NCBI RefSeq assembly: GCF_030150155.1
Contig: NZ_JASLGR010000016.1
Location: 128,547-192,546 of the forward strand
Source: Nocardioides sp.
GTDB taxonomy: Bacteria; Actinomycetota; Actinomycetes; Propionibacteriales; Nocardioidaceae
Direction: 5' to 3'
DNA: 64,000 bases
Part shown: one piece after another, positions 8,585 through 17,321 of the stretch
Position numbering within the stretch: the stretch's first letter is position 1
Layout of the letters: the number at the start of each line of letters is the position of its first letter
The notes under the pieces: generated by a model
The model's input: only the letters and a program-made list of their open reading frames with translations
The model's database searches: none
What the model was told of the DNA's origin: nothing
Made by a program: the position numbers and the translations under genes

Positions 8585-9616
8585 ATGCGGATCACCTTCG
8601 CCCCCTGGGGAGAGACCCTGGCCGAGATGGCCGACGCCTCCCGGCGCGCCGAGCGTGCCGGGGCGGAGGTGATCTGGGCGCCCGAGCTGCACCGCAGTGC
8701 CACCATCACCGCTGCCGCGATCGCCCAGGCGACGACGACCGCGCAGGTCGGCACCGCGATCGCCCTGGCCTTCACCCGCTCGCCGATGATCACCGCGCTG
8801 GAGGCACTCGACCTCGACGAGCTCTCCGGCGGTCGCTTCCTGCTCGGCCTCGGCACCGGCGTCCAGCGCCTCAACGAGGACTGGCACCACGTCACCTGGG
8901 GCAAGCCTGTGGGCCACCTGCGCGAGACGGTCCGCAACATCAGGGCGTTCTGGGCCACCGCCACCACCCCCGAGGACCTCGCCCTGGACGGCGAGTTCGA
9001 GCCGATCCGGATCCGCGGCTACGAGCGTCCCTACCCGATCGTGCGCGAGCAGGTCCCGATCTACCTCGCCGCGATGGGCCCGGCGATGACCCGGCTGGCC
9101 GGCCGGATCGCCGACGGCTGGATCAGCCACGAGCTGTGCTCCCCGGCCTACCTGGCCGAGCGCACCCTGCCCGAGATCGGCGCCGGACTGGCCGCCGCCG
9201 GTCGCAGCCGCGACGACATCGAGCTGGTCGTCTCGGCCTGCTGCTCGGTCGACGCCGACCCCGCCGCCGCGATCGACCGGGTGCGCGGCCACGTCGGCTT
9301 CTACGCCAGCGTGCGCTCCTACGCCGACTTCTTCGCCTTCCACGGCCTGGCCGAGGCCCAGGCCGACGTGATCGCCGCGTTCCGCTCCGGCCAGGGCGCC
9401 GAGCATCTCGCCGCCGCGGTCACCCCGGCGATGGTCGACGCCGTCACCCTCAACGGCGATCCCGACCGGGTCGCCGAGCAGCTCGCCGGCTACCAGGGGC
9501 TGGCCGACGCAGTGAAGCTCTCGGCCCCCACCCACGGACTCACCCCGGCCCAGATCAGGGCCGGCCAGGACGCCGTCATCACGGTGATCGGCACGCTCAC
9601 AGGAGGACGGCGATGA
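8585..9616 (+). CDS. LLM-class F420-dependent oxidoreductase
   Basis: The product has 343 residues and the luciferase-like (bacterial luciferase/MER) TIM barrel: an early AERAGAEVIWAPE strand, GTAIALAFTRSP and the conserved SGGRFLLGLGTG turn, then IYLAAMGPAMTRLAG. It lacks features of FMNH2 alkanesulfonate monooxygenases, and in actinobacteria this subgroup usually uses F420. It could reduce or dehydrogenate an intermediate of the operon. It starts 3 bp after the preceding stop and ends with an ATGA overlap with the CoA transferase. Similar in family to the solitary gene at 46955-47956, but clearly divergent from it. Confidence 0.85.
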   Translation: MRITFAPWGETLAEMADASRRAERAGAEVIWAPELHRSATITAAAIAQATTTAQVGTAIALAFTRSPMITALEALDLDELSGGRFLLGLGTGVQRLNEDWHHVTWGKPVGHLRETVRNIRAFWATATTPEDLALDGEFEPIRIRGYERPYPIVREQVPIYLAAMGPAMTRLAGRIADGWISHELCSPAYLAERTLPEIGAGLAAAGRSRDDIELVVSACCSVDADPAAAIDRVRGHVGFYASVRSYADFFAFHGLAEAQADVIAAFRSGQGAEHLAAAVTPAMVDAVTLNGDPDRVAEQLAGYQGLADAVKLSAPTHGLTPAQIRAGQDAVITVIGTLTGGRR

Positions 9617-10821
9617 AGCCGCTCGCAGACATCCGGATCATCTCGCTCGAGCAGTACGGCGCCGGTCCGTTCGGTTCGGTCCACCTCGCCGACCTCGGCG
9701 CCGAGGTGATCAAGATCGAGGACCCGACCGTCGGCGGCGACGTCGGGCGCTACGTGCCGCCGTACTTCGAGGAGGAGGACTCGCTCTTCTTCGAGACCTT
9801 CAACCGGAACAAGCAGTCGATCTCGATCGACCTCAAGACCCCCGAGGGACGCGCGGTCTTCGAGGACCTGGTCCGCAACGCCGACGCGGTCTACTCCAAC
9901 CTTCGCGGCGACGTCCCGGAGAAGATCGGGATCACCTACGACCAGCTCAAGCACCTCAACCCCGCCCTCGTGTGCTGCTCGCTGACCGGCTTCGGCATGA
10001 CCGGCCCGCGCCGCAAAGAACCCGGCTACGACTACGTCCTGCAGGGGCTGGCCGGCTGGATGGAGCTGACCGGCGAACCCGACGGCCCGCCCACCAAGTC
10101 CGGGCTCTCCCTGGTCGACTTCTCCGGCGGGTACGTCGCCGCCCTCGCGCTGATGGCCGGCCTGCACGCCGCCAAGCGTGACGGCATCGGGATGGACTGC
10201 GACGTCTCGCTCTACGACACCGCGATGGCGATGCTGACCTACCCCGCCACCTGGCACCTCAACGCCGGCTACACCCCGGCCCGGACCTCGCACTCGGCAC
10301 ACCCGTCCCTGGTCCCGTTCCAGGCCTTCGAGGCCTCCGACGGCTGGTTCGTGGTGGGGTGTGCGAAGGAGAAGTTCTGGGCCCGCCTGGCCACCGAGGT
10401 CGGTCACCCCGAGTGGGCCGCCGAGGGCTCGCCGTACGCCGACTTCTCCGGGCGTAACGAGCGTCGGGTCGAACTGCTGGCCGCCCTGGACGCGATCTTC
10501 GCGACCCGGACGGTCGAGGAGTGGCTGTCGCGGTTCTATCCCGCCGGGGTGCCGTGCGGGCCGATCAACGACGTCGCCCAGGCCCTCAAGGACGAGCACC
10601 TGGCCGCCCGGAACATGCTCGTCACCACCGACCACCCGCGCTACGGCACCCTCACCCAGCTGGCCTCGCCGGTCCGGGTGGGCGCCGAGGTGCCGACGTA
10701 CGTCAGGGCCCCGCAACGCCACGAGCACGCCCAGCGCATCCTCACCGAGGTCGCCGGGTACGACGAGGCTCGGATCGCCGAGCTCAGCGCGGCCGGGGCG
10801 TTCGGGGACGAGAACCGATGA
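9613..10821 (+). CDS. CaiB/BaiF-family (class III) CoA transferase
   Basis: ATG 9613, with AGGAGGACGG just upstream and an ATGA overlap, gives 402 residues. The class III signature is complete: an N-terminal Rossmann start with DLGAEVIKIEDP, then FNRNKQSISIDLK and the LTGFGMTGP loop. The catalytic Asp falls at residue 169, the same number as in formyl-CoA transferase. It would move CoA from a donor acyl-CoA to a free carboxylate, activating the pathway substrate. A second CaiB paralogue lies at 27321-28520, so the region can activate at least two acids or act at two stages. The long upstream extension of this frame is not coding. Confidence 0.9.
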   Translation: MKPLADIRIISLEQYGAGPFGSVHLADLGAEVIKIEDPTVGGDVGRYVPPYFEEEDSLFFETFNRNKQSISIDLKTPEGRAVFEDLVRNADAVYSNLRGDVPEKIGITYDQLKHLNPALVCCSLTGFGMTGPRRKEPGYDYVLQGLAGWMELTGEPDGPPTKSGLSLVDFSGGYVAALALMAGLHAAKRDGIGMDCDVSLYDTAMAMLTYPATWHLNAGYTPARTSHSAHPSLVPFQAFEASDGWFVVGCAKEKFWARLATEVGHPEWAAEGSPYADFSGRNERRVELLAALDAIFATRTVEEWLSRFYPAGVPCGPINDVAQALKDEHLAARNMLVTTDHPRYGTLTQLASPVRVGAEVPTYVRAPQRHEHAQRILTEVAGYDEARIAELSAAGAFGDENR

Positions 10822-12284
10822 TCGCTCCCGCGCTGGCGGCCTGGGCGGTCGGGCCGCTGCGGATCCCGGCCGCCGTCGACGCCGCCGCGCTGCGCCACCT
10901 CCTGGACGGCCTCGGCACCGCGATCGGTGCTGCCCGCACCGGTGCCGCCCGCCCGGCCGTGACGGTGGCGCTCGGCCTGGGTGGACCGGCCGAGGCGACC
11001 ATCCTCGGATCCACCGACCGGGTGTCGGCGGTCGCCGCGGCGCTGGCCAACGGCACCCTGGTACACGCCCTCGACTTCGACGACACCCACGCCGGGGGAC
11101 TGGTGCATGCCACCTCGGTGGTGCTCCCGGCCGCGCTGGCGGTGGGGGAGCAGGTCGGCGCGCCCGGACGCGAGGTGCTCGACGCCACCGTGGTCGGCTA
11201 CGAGGTGGCCTGCCGGATCGCCGCCGCCGCACCGAACGCGTTCCACGCCGGGGGACTGCACGCCACGATGGTCGCCGGGGTCTTCTCCGCTGCGGCCGTC
11301 GCGGCCCGGCTGATGCGCCTCGACGCCGCCACCGCCGCCGACGCCCTGGGCATCGCCGGCTCCCAGGCAGGCGGGCTGCTCGCCTTCCTTGCCGGGGGCG
11401 CCAGCACCAAGCAACTCCATCCCGGGTTCGCCTCCCAAGCCGGGATCCAGGCGGCCCGCCTCGCGGCGGCCGGTGCCAGCGGACCCGCGAACGTGCTGGA
11501 CGGTCCGCACGGGCTCTACGACGCGCTCGCTCCCGCCGCCGTCGCTGCTGGACGGGTCCACCTCGACACGATCCTCGACGGCCTGGGCAGCCGCGACCCG
11601 GACCGCTGGGAGACCACGCGGATCGGGATCAAGCCGTGGCCCACCTGCCAGCTCGCGCACGCCACCATGGCCGCAGCCCAGGTCGCCCTGCAGCATGCCG
11701 GGGTCGGCGCCGACCAGATCGTGGCGCTGCGGGCCACCGTGCACCCCGACTCCGCGGCCGTGGTCTGCGCCACCGACCGCGACCTGACCCGCCCGCTGAG
11801 CGCGTACGCCGCCAAGTTCTCGCTGCCCTGGAGCGTCGCCGCACTCCTGGTCGACGGTGCCGTCGGCGTAGAGACCTACGCCGCCGAGCAGCTCGACCGT
11901 CCCGAGATCGTCGCCCTGGCGCAGCGGGTGCAGTGGAGCGTGCTGCCCGAGTCCCGGGTGCGTGGTGTCGCCGCGGATGCTGCGGGTGACGTCGTACTCG
12001 CGCTGGCCGACGGCCGCGAGTTCGTCGGCCACGCCGACCGCAGCCCGGGCGGCGGCACCGCCCCGCTCAGTGATGCCGCGCTGCTGGCGAAGCTGGCTGG
12101 CAACGTCGGCGCCGCCGCAGCCGGCGGGCTCGCTGCCGCCGTGCGGGACCTGCCCTCGGCACCTGGCCTCGATCACCTGATCGGCTGTGCCGCCGCCGCC
12201 GCGGCCGCCGCCGACCTCCCTCCGCACGACCCCGACTCCGTTCCAGACCCCGACTCCGACCCCGACGAGGAGCGCTCCGCATGA
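10818..12284 (+). CDS. MmgE/PrpD family protein
   Basis: The 488-residue product starts at ATG 10818 on an ATGA overlap. It has the hallmark segments of the 2-methylcitrate dehydratase/immune-responsive-gene-1 family: ALDFDDTHAGGLVHATSVVLPAALAVGE, the VAC region, a GGLHATMVAG segment, and KPWPTCQLAHATM in the middle, followed by the lid domain. Family members are dehydratases, epimerases or decarboxylases of tri- and dicarboxylates (PrpD, cis-aconitate decarboxylase, iminodisuccinate epimerase). The C-terminus is low-complexity and Pro/Asp-rich, which is unusual. It is one of two paralogues in the region (see 24941-26461). Confidence 0.85.
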   Translation: MIAPALAAWAVGPLRIPAAVDAAALRHLLDGLGTAIGAARTGAARPAVTVALGLGGPAEATILGSTDRVSAVAAALANGTLVHALDFDDTHAGGLVHATSVVLPAALAVGEQVGAPGREVLDATVVGYEVACRIAAAAPNAFHAGGLHATMVAGVFSAAAVAARLMRLDAATAADALGIAGSQAGGLLAFLAGGASTKQLHPGFASQAGIQAARLAAAGASGPANVLDGPHGLYDALAPAAVAAGRVHLDTILDGLGSRDPDRWETTRIGIKPWPTCQLAHATMAAAQVALQHAGVGADQIVALRATVHPDSAAVVCATDRDLTRPLSAYAAKFSLPWSVAALLVDGAVGVETYAAEQLDRPEIVALAQRVQWSVLPESRVRGVAADAAGDVVLALADGREFVGHADRSPGGGTAPLSDAALLAKLAGNVGAAAAGGLAAAVRDLPSAPGLDHLIGCAAAAAAAADLPPHDPDSVPDPDSDPDEERSA

Positions 12285-13531
12285 CCCTCTCCGCGATCAC
12301 ACCCGCAGACTTCACCTGGTTCCCCTACGACGGCTTCACCTTCTGCCTCGGCCTGAGCGAGGGGGAGAACGCCTGGACCTCGGGCCACACCTCGGCCCGC
12401 CAGGACCCGGCGATCGGGAAGATGACCGTCGACGGCACGATGGCCGAGCAGGCCCGGATCGCCTACGACAAGTGCCTCACCATCCTGGCCGCCGCCGGCT
12501 TCGGTCCCGAGGACGTCACCCGGGTGAGCGAGAACATCACCGCGGCCGGCTGGGAGTCCTACCCCGAGGCCGCCGCCGAGCGGATCTGCCGGCTCGGCGA
12601 CCGGCCGACGGTGCGCACCGTCGCCGTCGAGCGCCTGGTCCGGCGCAACGCCCTGATCGAGGTCGAGCTGCATGCCACTCGGGGCGGTGGCCGTCAGCTG
12701 CTCGCCGCCTCGGCCGGTCGCCGTGACGGGAACCTGGTCGCCTCGGCCATCACCGAGGGCCCCGACGGCGTGGTCTACCTGCCCACCGTGGTGCCGATCG
12801 ACGACGCCGGGGAGGTGGTCTTCCCCGGCGACTTCGTGGCCCAGTACCGCTACGTGCTGGAGAAGGCAGGCGAGCTGCTGGAGTCGGTCGGTCTGACGCT
12901 GGGCCATGCCGTCACGACCTTCGACTACTCCACGCCGGAGACCCGCGACGTCTACCGCAAGACGCACTGGGTCCGCAAGGAGCTGCTGGGCCACAACGAC
13001 GGCCACGTCTTCCCCTGCGCCGGCGGCATCCTGATGAGCCGGCTGCACGCGCCGGGGGTGATGGTCGCGATGGACGTGACCGCCTCGCGCCGGCCGCTGG
13101 AGCTGGTCAACCCCGGCTGGTCGCGCTACGACACCCTCACCTACGCGCCCGGGATCAAGGCCGGACGGATGCTCTTCATGTCCGGCTTCGCCTCCCTCGA
13201 CATGGAGTCCCAGAAGGCGCTGCACGACGGTGACCTGGGCAAGCAGGCCGAGGTGACCTACGGCGCGATCGTGCACCTGCTGGCCTCGGAGGGGCTCGCG
13301 GTCACCGATCTGCTGGAGACCACGGAGTACTGCGTGGAGTCCTACGTCGGTGACTACAAGGCGGTGGCCGACGTACGGGAGCGGCTGCTGAGCGCGCCGT
13401 GGCCGGCCTCGACCGGGGCGTTGTGCCACTCGCTGCTGCGCCCCGAGTTCGGCCTGGAGGTCTTCCCGACGGCCCTCTACCCGGCCGACCATCCGCGGAT
13501 CGCGGGAGTGCCGGAGGAGGGACAGGCATGA
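12281..13531 (+). CDS. Triple-domain RidA (YjgF/YER057c/UK114) family protein
   Basis: Ordinary RidA proteins have about 130 residues and form trimers. This one has 416, with three consecutive RidA-like segments (about 1-130, 140-270 and 280-405). The first contains TSGHTSARQDP and the C-terminal one LFMSGFASLD plus a late EYCVESYVGDY strand. RidA enzymes hydrolyse reactive enamines/imines to ketones and ammonia; others bind or deaminate ring-opened nitrogen compounds. A tandem fusion could form an intramolecular trimer with three different sites. The canonical Arg is not obvious in each domain, so some sites may be inactive. It is fully inside the operon and coupled by 4-bp overlaps at both ends. 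Confidence 0.75.
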   Translation: MTLSAITPADFTWFPYDGFTFCLGLSEGENAWTSGHTSARQDPAIGKMTVDGTMAEQARIAYDKCLTILAAAGFGPEDVTRVSENITAAGWESYPEAAAERICRLGDRPTVRTVAVERLVRRNALIEVELHATRGGGRQLLAASAGRRDGNLVASAITEGPDGVVYLPTVVPIDDAGEVVFPGDFVAQYRYVLEKAGELLESVGLTLGHAVTTFDYSTPETRDVYRKTHWVRKELLGHNDGHVFPCAGGILMSRLHAPGVMVAMDVTASRRPLELVNPGWSRYDTLTYAPGIKAGRMLFMSGFASLDMESQKALHDGDLGKQAEVTYGAIVHLLASEGLAVTDLLETTEYCVESYVGDYKAVADVRERLLSAPWPASTGALCHSLLRPEFGLEVFPTALYPADHPRIAGVPEEGQA

Positions 13532-14055
13532 CGAACTCCCTGCTCACCGACGACGTCCTCGCCCTGCGCGGACGGACCGTGACCTACACCGCCCCCGACC
13601 CCGCCGGTGCTGCCGCCGGCCGCTACTTCGGGCTCGCGATCGGGGACGACAACCCGCTCTACAGCGATGGTGAGTACGCCCGCGCCCACGGTCTGGCCGG
13701 GCCGACCTGGCCGCTGACCCTGATCTGCGAGACCAACCAGTACGCCGCTCTCCCGATCGATGCCGACGGGTACGCCGGCCACACCTGGGGGCTCGACCTG
13801 CCGGGCACCCGCCAGGTCCGGGGTGGGAACTCCTACGTCTTCCACCGCCGGATCCGTCCCGACGACGTGATCGTGGCGACCTGGTCGATCGACGACGTCG
13901 TCGGGAAGGTGACCGGCTCGGGCAACGAGATGGTGATCATCACCTCCACGGCCCGCTACGCCACCGACACCGGCGAGCCGCTGGCGGAGAACACCGAGAC
14001 GATCATCTTCGTCGGCCTGGCGAAGCGCCCTGCGACGACGGGACCGACGCGATGA
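13528..14055 (+). CDS. MaoC-like dehydratase, N-terminal (FAS1-type/HadA-like) subunit
   Basis: The 175-residue single hotdog domain begins at ATG 13528 after a GGAGGAGGGACAGGC ribosome site. It contains GRYFGLAIGDDNPLYSD, the hot-dog helix of MaoC_dehydrat_N proteins, and a hydrophobic core ending in a RY.T..GE segment. Such domains form heterodimers with a catalytic MaoC partner, as in mycobacterial HadAB/HadBC and steroid-degrading ChsH1/ChsH2. The next gene, overlapping by 4 bp, is that partner. Together they would hydrate an enoyl-CoA. Confidence 0.8.
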   Translation: MTNSLLTDDVLALRGRTVTYTAPDPAGAAAGRYFGLAIGDDNPLYSDGEYARAHGLAGPTWPLTLICETNQYAALPIDADGYAGHTWGLDLPGTRQVRGGNSYVFHRRIRPDDVIVATWSIDDVVGKVTGSGNEMVIITSTARYATDTGEPLAENTETIIFVGLAKRPATTGPTR

Positions 14056-14504
14056 GCACCGTGCAGCACGACACCATCACCGTCGGCGACACCGTCCCGG
14101 CACTGGAACGGACCATCACCCTGGTCGACATGGTCGCCTACGCCGGTGCCACCTGGGACTGGTACCGCTCGCACTACGACCCGGCCTTCGTCGAGGCGGC
14201 GAAGCTGCCGGCCCCGATGGTCGACGGCCAGGTCTTCGGTGCCCTGCTGGTCGAACAGCTCCAGGACTGGCTGGGGCCGCTGTGCTTCGTCAGCGAGCTC
14301 TCCTTCACGTTCAAGAACCTGGTCTTCGCCGGGGAGACGGTGCGCTGCGAGGGCACCGTCACCGAGGTCGAGGAGGGGCTGCTGCGGGCCGACCTGCAGG
14401 TGGTCGTGGTCGCCGAGGACGGCACCGCGGGACGGGTCGCGGCCGGGGCCGGGCGGGCCGTCGTACTGCTCGGAGTCGCCGACGGTCCAGGGGCCGGCCG
14501 GTGA
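14052..14504 (+). CDS. MaoC-like dehydratase, catalytic subunit of the pair
   Basis: A 150-residue hotdog protein starts on an ATGA overlap. The catalytic motif is in the segment YAGATWDWYRSHYDP (Asp-x4-His within the first 40 residues), with a central FVSELSFTFKNLVFAGETV strand. Its pairing with 13528-14055 and the following Cys-less thiolase plus DUF35 closely mirrors the ChsH1-H2/Ltp2 arrangement of steroid side-chain degradation. The inferred reaction is hydration of an alpha,beta-unsaturated, probably alpha- or beta-branched, acyl-CoA. Confidence 0.8.
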   Translation: MSTVQHDTITVGDTVPALERTITLVDMVAYAGATWDWYRSHYDPAFVEAAKLPAPMVDGQVFGALLVEQLQDWLGPLCFVSELSFTFKNLVFAGETVRCEGTVTEVEEGLLRADLQVVVVAEDGTAGRVAAGAGRAVVLLGVADGPGAGR

Positions 14505-15685
14505 GCGCGCTGCTCGACGCCCGCGGGGCGTCCCGGGTCGCCATCGTCGGGGCCGCCGAGTGCGATCTGGGCGTGACGAACAAGTCGATCCTCACCCTGC
14601 AGTCCCAGGCCGTCACCCGTGCCCTGGCCGACGCCGGCCTCACCCTGGCCGACGTGGACGGAATCGCCACCAACGGCATCTCGCGGTTCTCGGCCACCCA
14701 CCTGGCCGACTACCTCGGGGTGGTGCCGACCTGGACCGAGTCCACCTTCGCCGGGGGCAGCGCCTTCGAGATGTACCTGGCCCGCGCCACCCAGGCGATC
14801 CAGGCCGGCCAGGCCTCGGTGGTGGTGATCTCGTACGCCTCCAACCAGCGCTCGGCCAAGTCGCGCAAGCTCGGCGGCGTCCACGAGCCGTGGGTGCCCG
14901 AGGCGATGTTCGAGGAGCCCTACGACATCCTCTATCCGCTGTCGTACTACGCGATGGCGGCCCAGGCCTACCTGCACCGCTACGGCGGAACCCGGGAGCA
15001 GCTCGCCGAGATCGCGGTCGCCGCCCGGGATTGGGCGCTGCTCAACCCGGCCGCGTTCCGCTTCGGCAAGGAGTCGCTCACCGTCGACGACGTGCTCGGC
15101 GCCACGATGATCTCCTCCCCGCTCACGACGGCCGACTGCTGCCTGGTCACCGACGGCGGCGGGGCGGTGGTGGTGACCTCCCTGGAGCGCGCCCGTGACC
15201 TGGCCCAGGTCCCGGTCGAGGTGCTCGGCTACGGCGAGCGCACCACCAACACCTCCTTCACCGCGGTCGCCGACCTGGCCGTGCCGGGCGCCCGGGGTGC
15301 CGTCCTCGACGCCTACCGCCGGGCCGGGATCAGCGCCGCCGACGTCGACGTGGCGCAGGTCTACGACTCCTTCACCATCACCGCCGCGCTCAGCGTCGAG
15401 GCGCTGGGGCTGTGCGGGGAGGGGGAGGCGCTCGACTTCATCGCCGAGGGCCGGATCCGGCCCGGCGGAGCGTTCCCGCTCAACACCTCCGGCGGTGGCC
15501 TGTCCTACTGCCACCCCGGCCAGTTCGGGGTGCTGCTGCTGGTCGAGGCGGTCCGCCAGCTGCGCGGGGAGTGCGGGGCACGCCAGGTCCCCGGCGCCGA
15601 GATCGCCGTCGCGCACGGCACCGGCGGCATCCTCTCCACCCACGCCACCGTCGTGCTGGGAACCGACCGAGGGAGTCGACGATGA
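14501..15685 (+). CDS. Thiolase-like lipid-transfer protein (SCP2/Ltp2-type), lacking the thiolase Cys
   Basis: GTG 14501 overlaps the preceding stop and gives 394 residues. It keeps the thiolase fold markers (AIVGAAECDLG start, DVDVAQVYDSFTI, LNTSGGGLSYCHPGQFG), but the usual nucleophilic Cys in the central helix is replaced: the segment reads TFAGGSAFEMYLA. In the Ltp2 family this form does not carry out thiolysis; with a DUF35 partner it performs retro-aldol cleavage of a tertiary beta-hydroxyacyl-CoA. The next gene is a DUF35 protein, supporting that reading. A simple lipid-transfer or acyl-binding role is the alternative. Confidence 0.75.
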   Translation: MSALLDARGASRVAIVGAAECDLGVTNKSILTLQSQAVTRALADAGLTLADVDGIATNGISRFSATHLADYLGVVPTWTESTFAGGSAFEMYLARATQAIQAGQASVVVISYASNQRSAKSRKLGGVHEPWVPEAMFEEPYDILYPLSYYAMAAQAYLHRYGGTREQLAEIAVAARDWALLNPAAFRFGKESLTVDDVLGATMISSPLTTADCCLVTDGGGAVVVTSLERARDLAQVPVEVLGYGERTTNTSFTAVADLAVPGARGAVLDAYRRAGISAADVDVAQVYDSFTITAALSVEALGLCGEGEALDFIAEGRIRPGGAFPLNTSGGGLSYCHPGQFGVLLLVEAVRQLRGECGARQVPGAEIAVAHGTGGILSTHATVVLGTDRGSRR

Positions 15686-16122
15686 GTGACCACAGCGGAC
15701 ACCTGACCTGGATCCCGGGCGAGATCCCGCCGATCGACGAGATCACCGCGGAGTACTGGGAGGCCACCGGCACCCACCGGCTGACCCTCCAGTTCTGCAC
15801 CGCCTGCGCCCGGGTGCAGCACCCGCCCAAGGCGCTGTGCACCGGCTGCGGGGCGATGGAGCGCTTCGAGCAGATCGAGGCGGTCGGGACCGGCGTCGTG
15901 GACTCCTTCACCGTGGTCCACCGGGCACCGCGCCCCGACGTCGAGGTGCCGTACACGATCGCCCGGGTCCGCCTGGTCGAAGGCCCCGTCGTGCTGACCC
16001 GCCTGGAGCCCGCCGTACCCGCTCCGGACGGGTGGTCCATCGGCGACCCGGTCGCCGTGGACTGGCTCGACCTCCCGGGCGGTCGCGCCCTGCCGTACTA
16101 CCGCTCGGCCGTCTCGCGCTGA
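15682..16122 (+). CDS. DUF35 zinc-ribbon/OB-fold acyl-CoA-binding partner of the thiolase-like protein
   Basis: The 146-residue protein has a rubredoxin-like zinc ribbon, FCTACARVQHPPKALCTGCG with two CxxC pairs around residues 39-58, followed by an OB-fold domain rich in beta strands (VGTGVVDSFTVVHR and onward). DUF35 proteins are obligate partners of thiolase-superfamily enzymes and help bind CoA substrates. The start at ATG 15682 overlaps the upstream stop, which supports equimolar co-expression with the Ltp2-type protein. Confidence 0.85.
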   Translation: MSDHSGHLTWIPGEIPPIDEITAEYWEATGTHRLTLQFCTACARVQHPPKALCTGCGAMERFEQIEAVGTGVVDSFTVVHRAPRPDVEVPYTIARVRLVEGPVVLTRLEPAVPAPDGWSIGDPVAVDWLDLPGGRALPYYRSAVSR

Positions 16123-16148
16123 GCCCCTGCCAACACAAGGAGTAACTG

Positions 16149-17321
16149 ATGGACTTCACCCTCGATGAGGACCAGCGCGAGTTCAAGGCGCTGCTGCGTC
16201 AGTTCGTCGACAAGGAGATCGTCCCCGTCGCCCGGGAGTGGGAGCAGTCGGGGCGCTACCCGACCGAGATCGTCGACGGGATGAAGGAGATGGGCCTGTT
16301 CGGCATCACCGTCCCCGAGGAGTACGGCGGTCTCGACCTCGATCCGGTCGCGTTCGCGCTCGTCTTCGAGGAGATCGCGCGCGGCTGGATGGGGATCGCC
16401 GGGATCCTCGGCTCGCACTCGCTGGCCTGCCGCCTGATCACCATGCACGGCACCGAGGAGCAGAAGCAGAGGTACCTGCCCGACCTGGCCACCGGCAAGC
16501 GCCGCACCGGGATCGGACTGACCGAGCCCGACGCCGGCACCGACCTGCAGGGGATCAGGACGACGGCGCGCTACGTGGGCGACCCCGGCGACGAGCACTA
16601 CGTCGTCAACGGCTCCAAGATGTGGATCACGAACGCCCGGTACGCCGACCCGCTGCCGGTCCTGGTCAAGACCGACCCGTCCGCGACGCCGGCCCACCGT
16701 GGCATGAGCGTGCTGCTGATCGAGGCCGGGACGCCGGGGTTCGAGGTCACCAAGGACATCCCGAAGCTCGGCTACAAGGGCACCGAGTCCTGCGAGATCA
16801 CCCTGACCGACGTCCGGGTGCCGGTCGCGCAGCTGGTCGGCGGCGTGGAGGGCAAGGGCATGCAGCAGGTGCTCTCGGCCCTGGAGTGGGGGCGGGTCAA
16901 CATCGCCGCCCGCTCGGTTGGGATCGCCCAGCGGGCCTATGAGGAGGCGCTGTCGTACTCCCAGCAGCGCAAGGCGTTCGGTCAGCCGATCTCGGAGTTC
17001 CAACTTGTCGCCGCCAAGATCGGTGAGCTCGGCACCCAGGTCCAGGCCGCCCGTCTGATGGCGTACTGGGCCGCCGACGCGGTGCGTTCGGGTCGCGCCG
17101 ACGGGGCGACCGGGATGGCGAAGATCTTCTGCTCCGAGGTGGCGCTCCAGGCCGCGATCGACGCGCTCAAGGTGCACGGCGGCTACGGCTACTCCACCGA
17201 GTTCGAGGTCGAGCGGCTCTACCGGGACTCGATCCTGATGAGCATCGGGGAAGGGACCAACGACATCCTGCGCACGGTCGTGGCGAAGTCGCTGCTGAAG
17301 GGGGAGACCCGTGTCGGCTGA
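16149..17321 (+). CDS. Acyl-CoA dehydrogenase
   Basis: The 390-residue protein has the normal ACAD length. Its landmarks are the GLFGITVPEEYGG segment, the flavin-binding GIGLTEPDAGTD and MWITNA, then the QRKAFGQPISEFQ helix, a HGGYGYSTEFEVERLYRD stretch, and a GEGTNDILR end where Glu is the usual catalytic base of short/medium-chain enzymes. AAGGAG precedes ATG 16149. It would oxidise an acyl-CoA to the enoyl-CoA that the MaoC pair hydrates; electrons would go to ETF. The CitE-like gene overlaps its end by 11 bp. Confidence 0.9.
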   Translation: MDFTLDEDQREFKALLRQFVDKEIVPVAREWEQSGRYPTEIVDGMKEMGLFGITVPEEYGGLDLDPVAFALVFEEIARGWMGIAGILGSHSLACRLITMHGTEEQKQRYLPDLATGKRRTGIGLTEPDAGTDLQGIRTTARYVGDPGDEHYVVNGSKMWITNARYADPLPVLVKTDPSATPAHRGMSVLLIEAGTPGFEVTKDIPKLGYKGTESCEITLTDVRVPVAQLVGGVEGKGMQQVLSALEWGRVNIAARSVGIAQRAYEEALSYSQQRKAFGQPISEFQLVAAKIGELGTQVQAARLMAYWAADAVRSGRADGATGMAKIFCSEVALQAAIDALKVHGGYGYSTEFEVERLYRDSILMSIGEGTNDILRTVVAKSLLKGETRVG

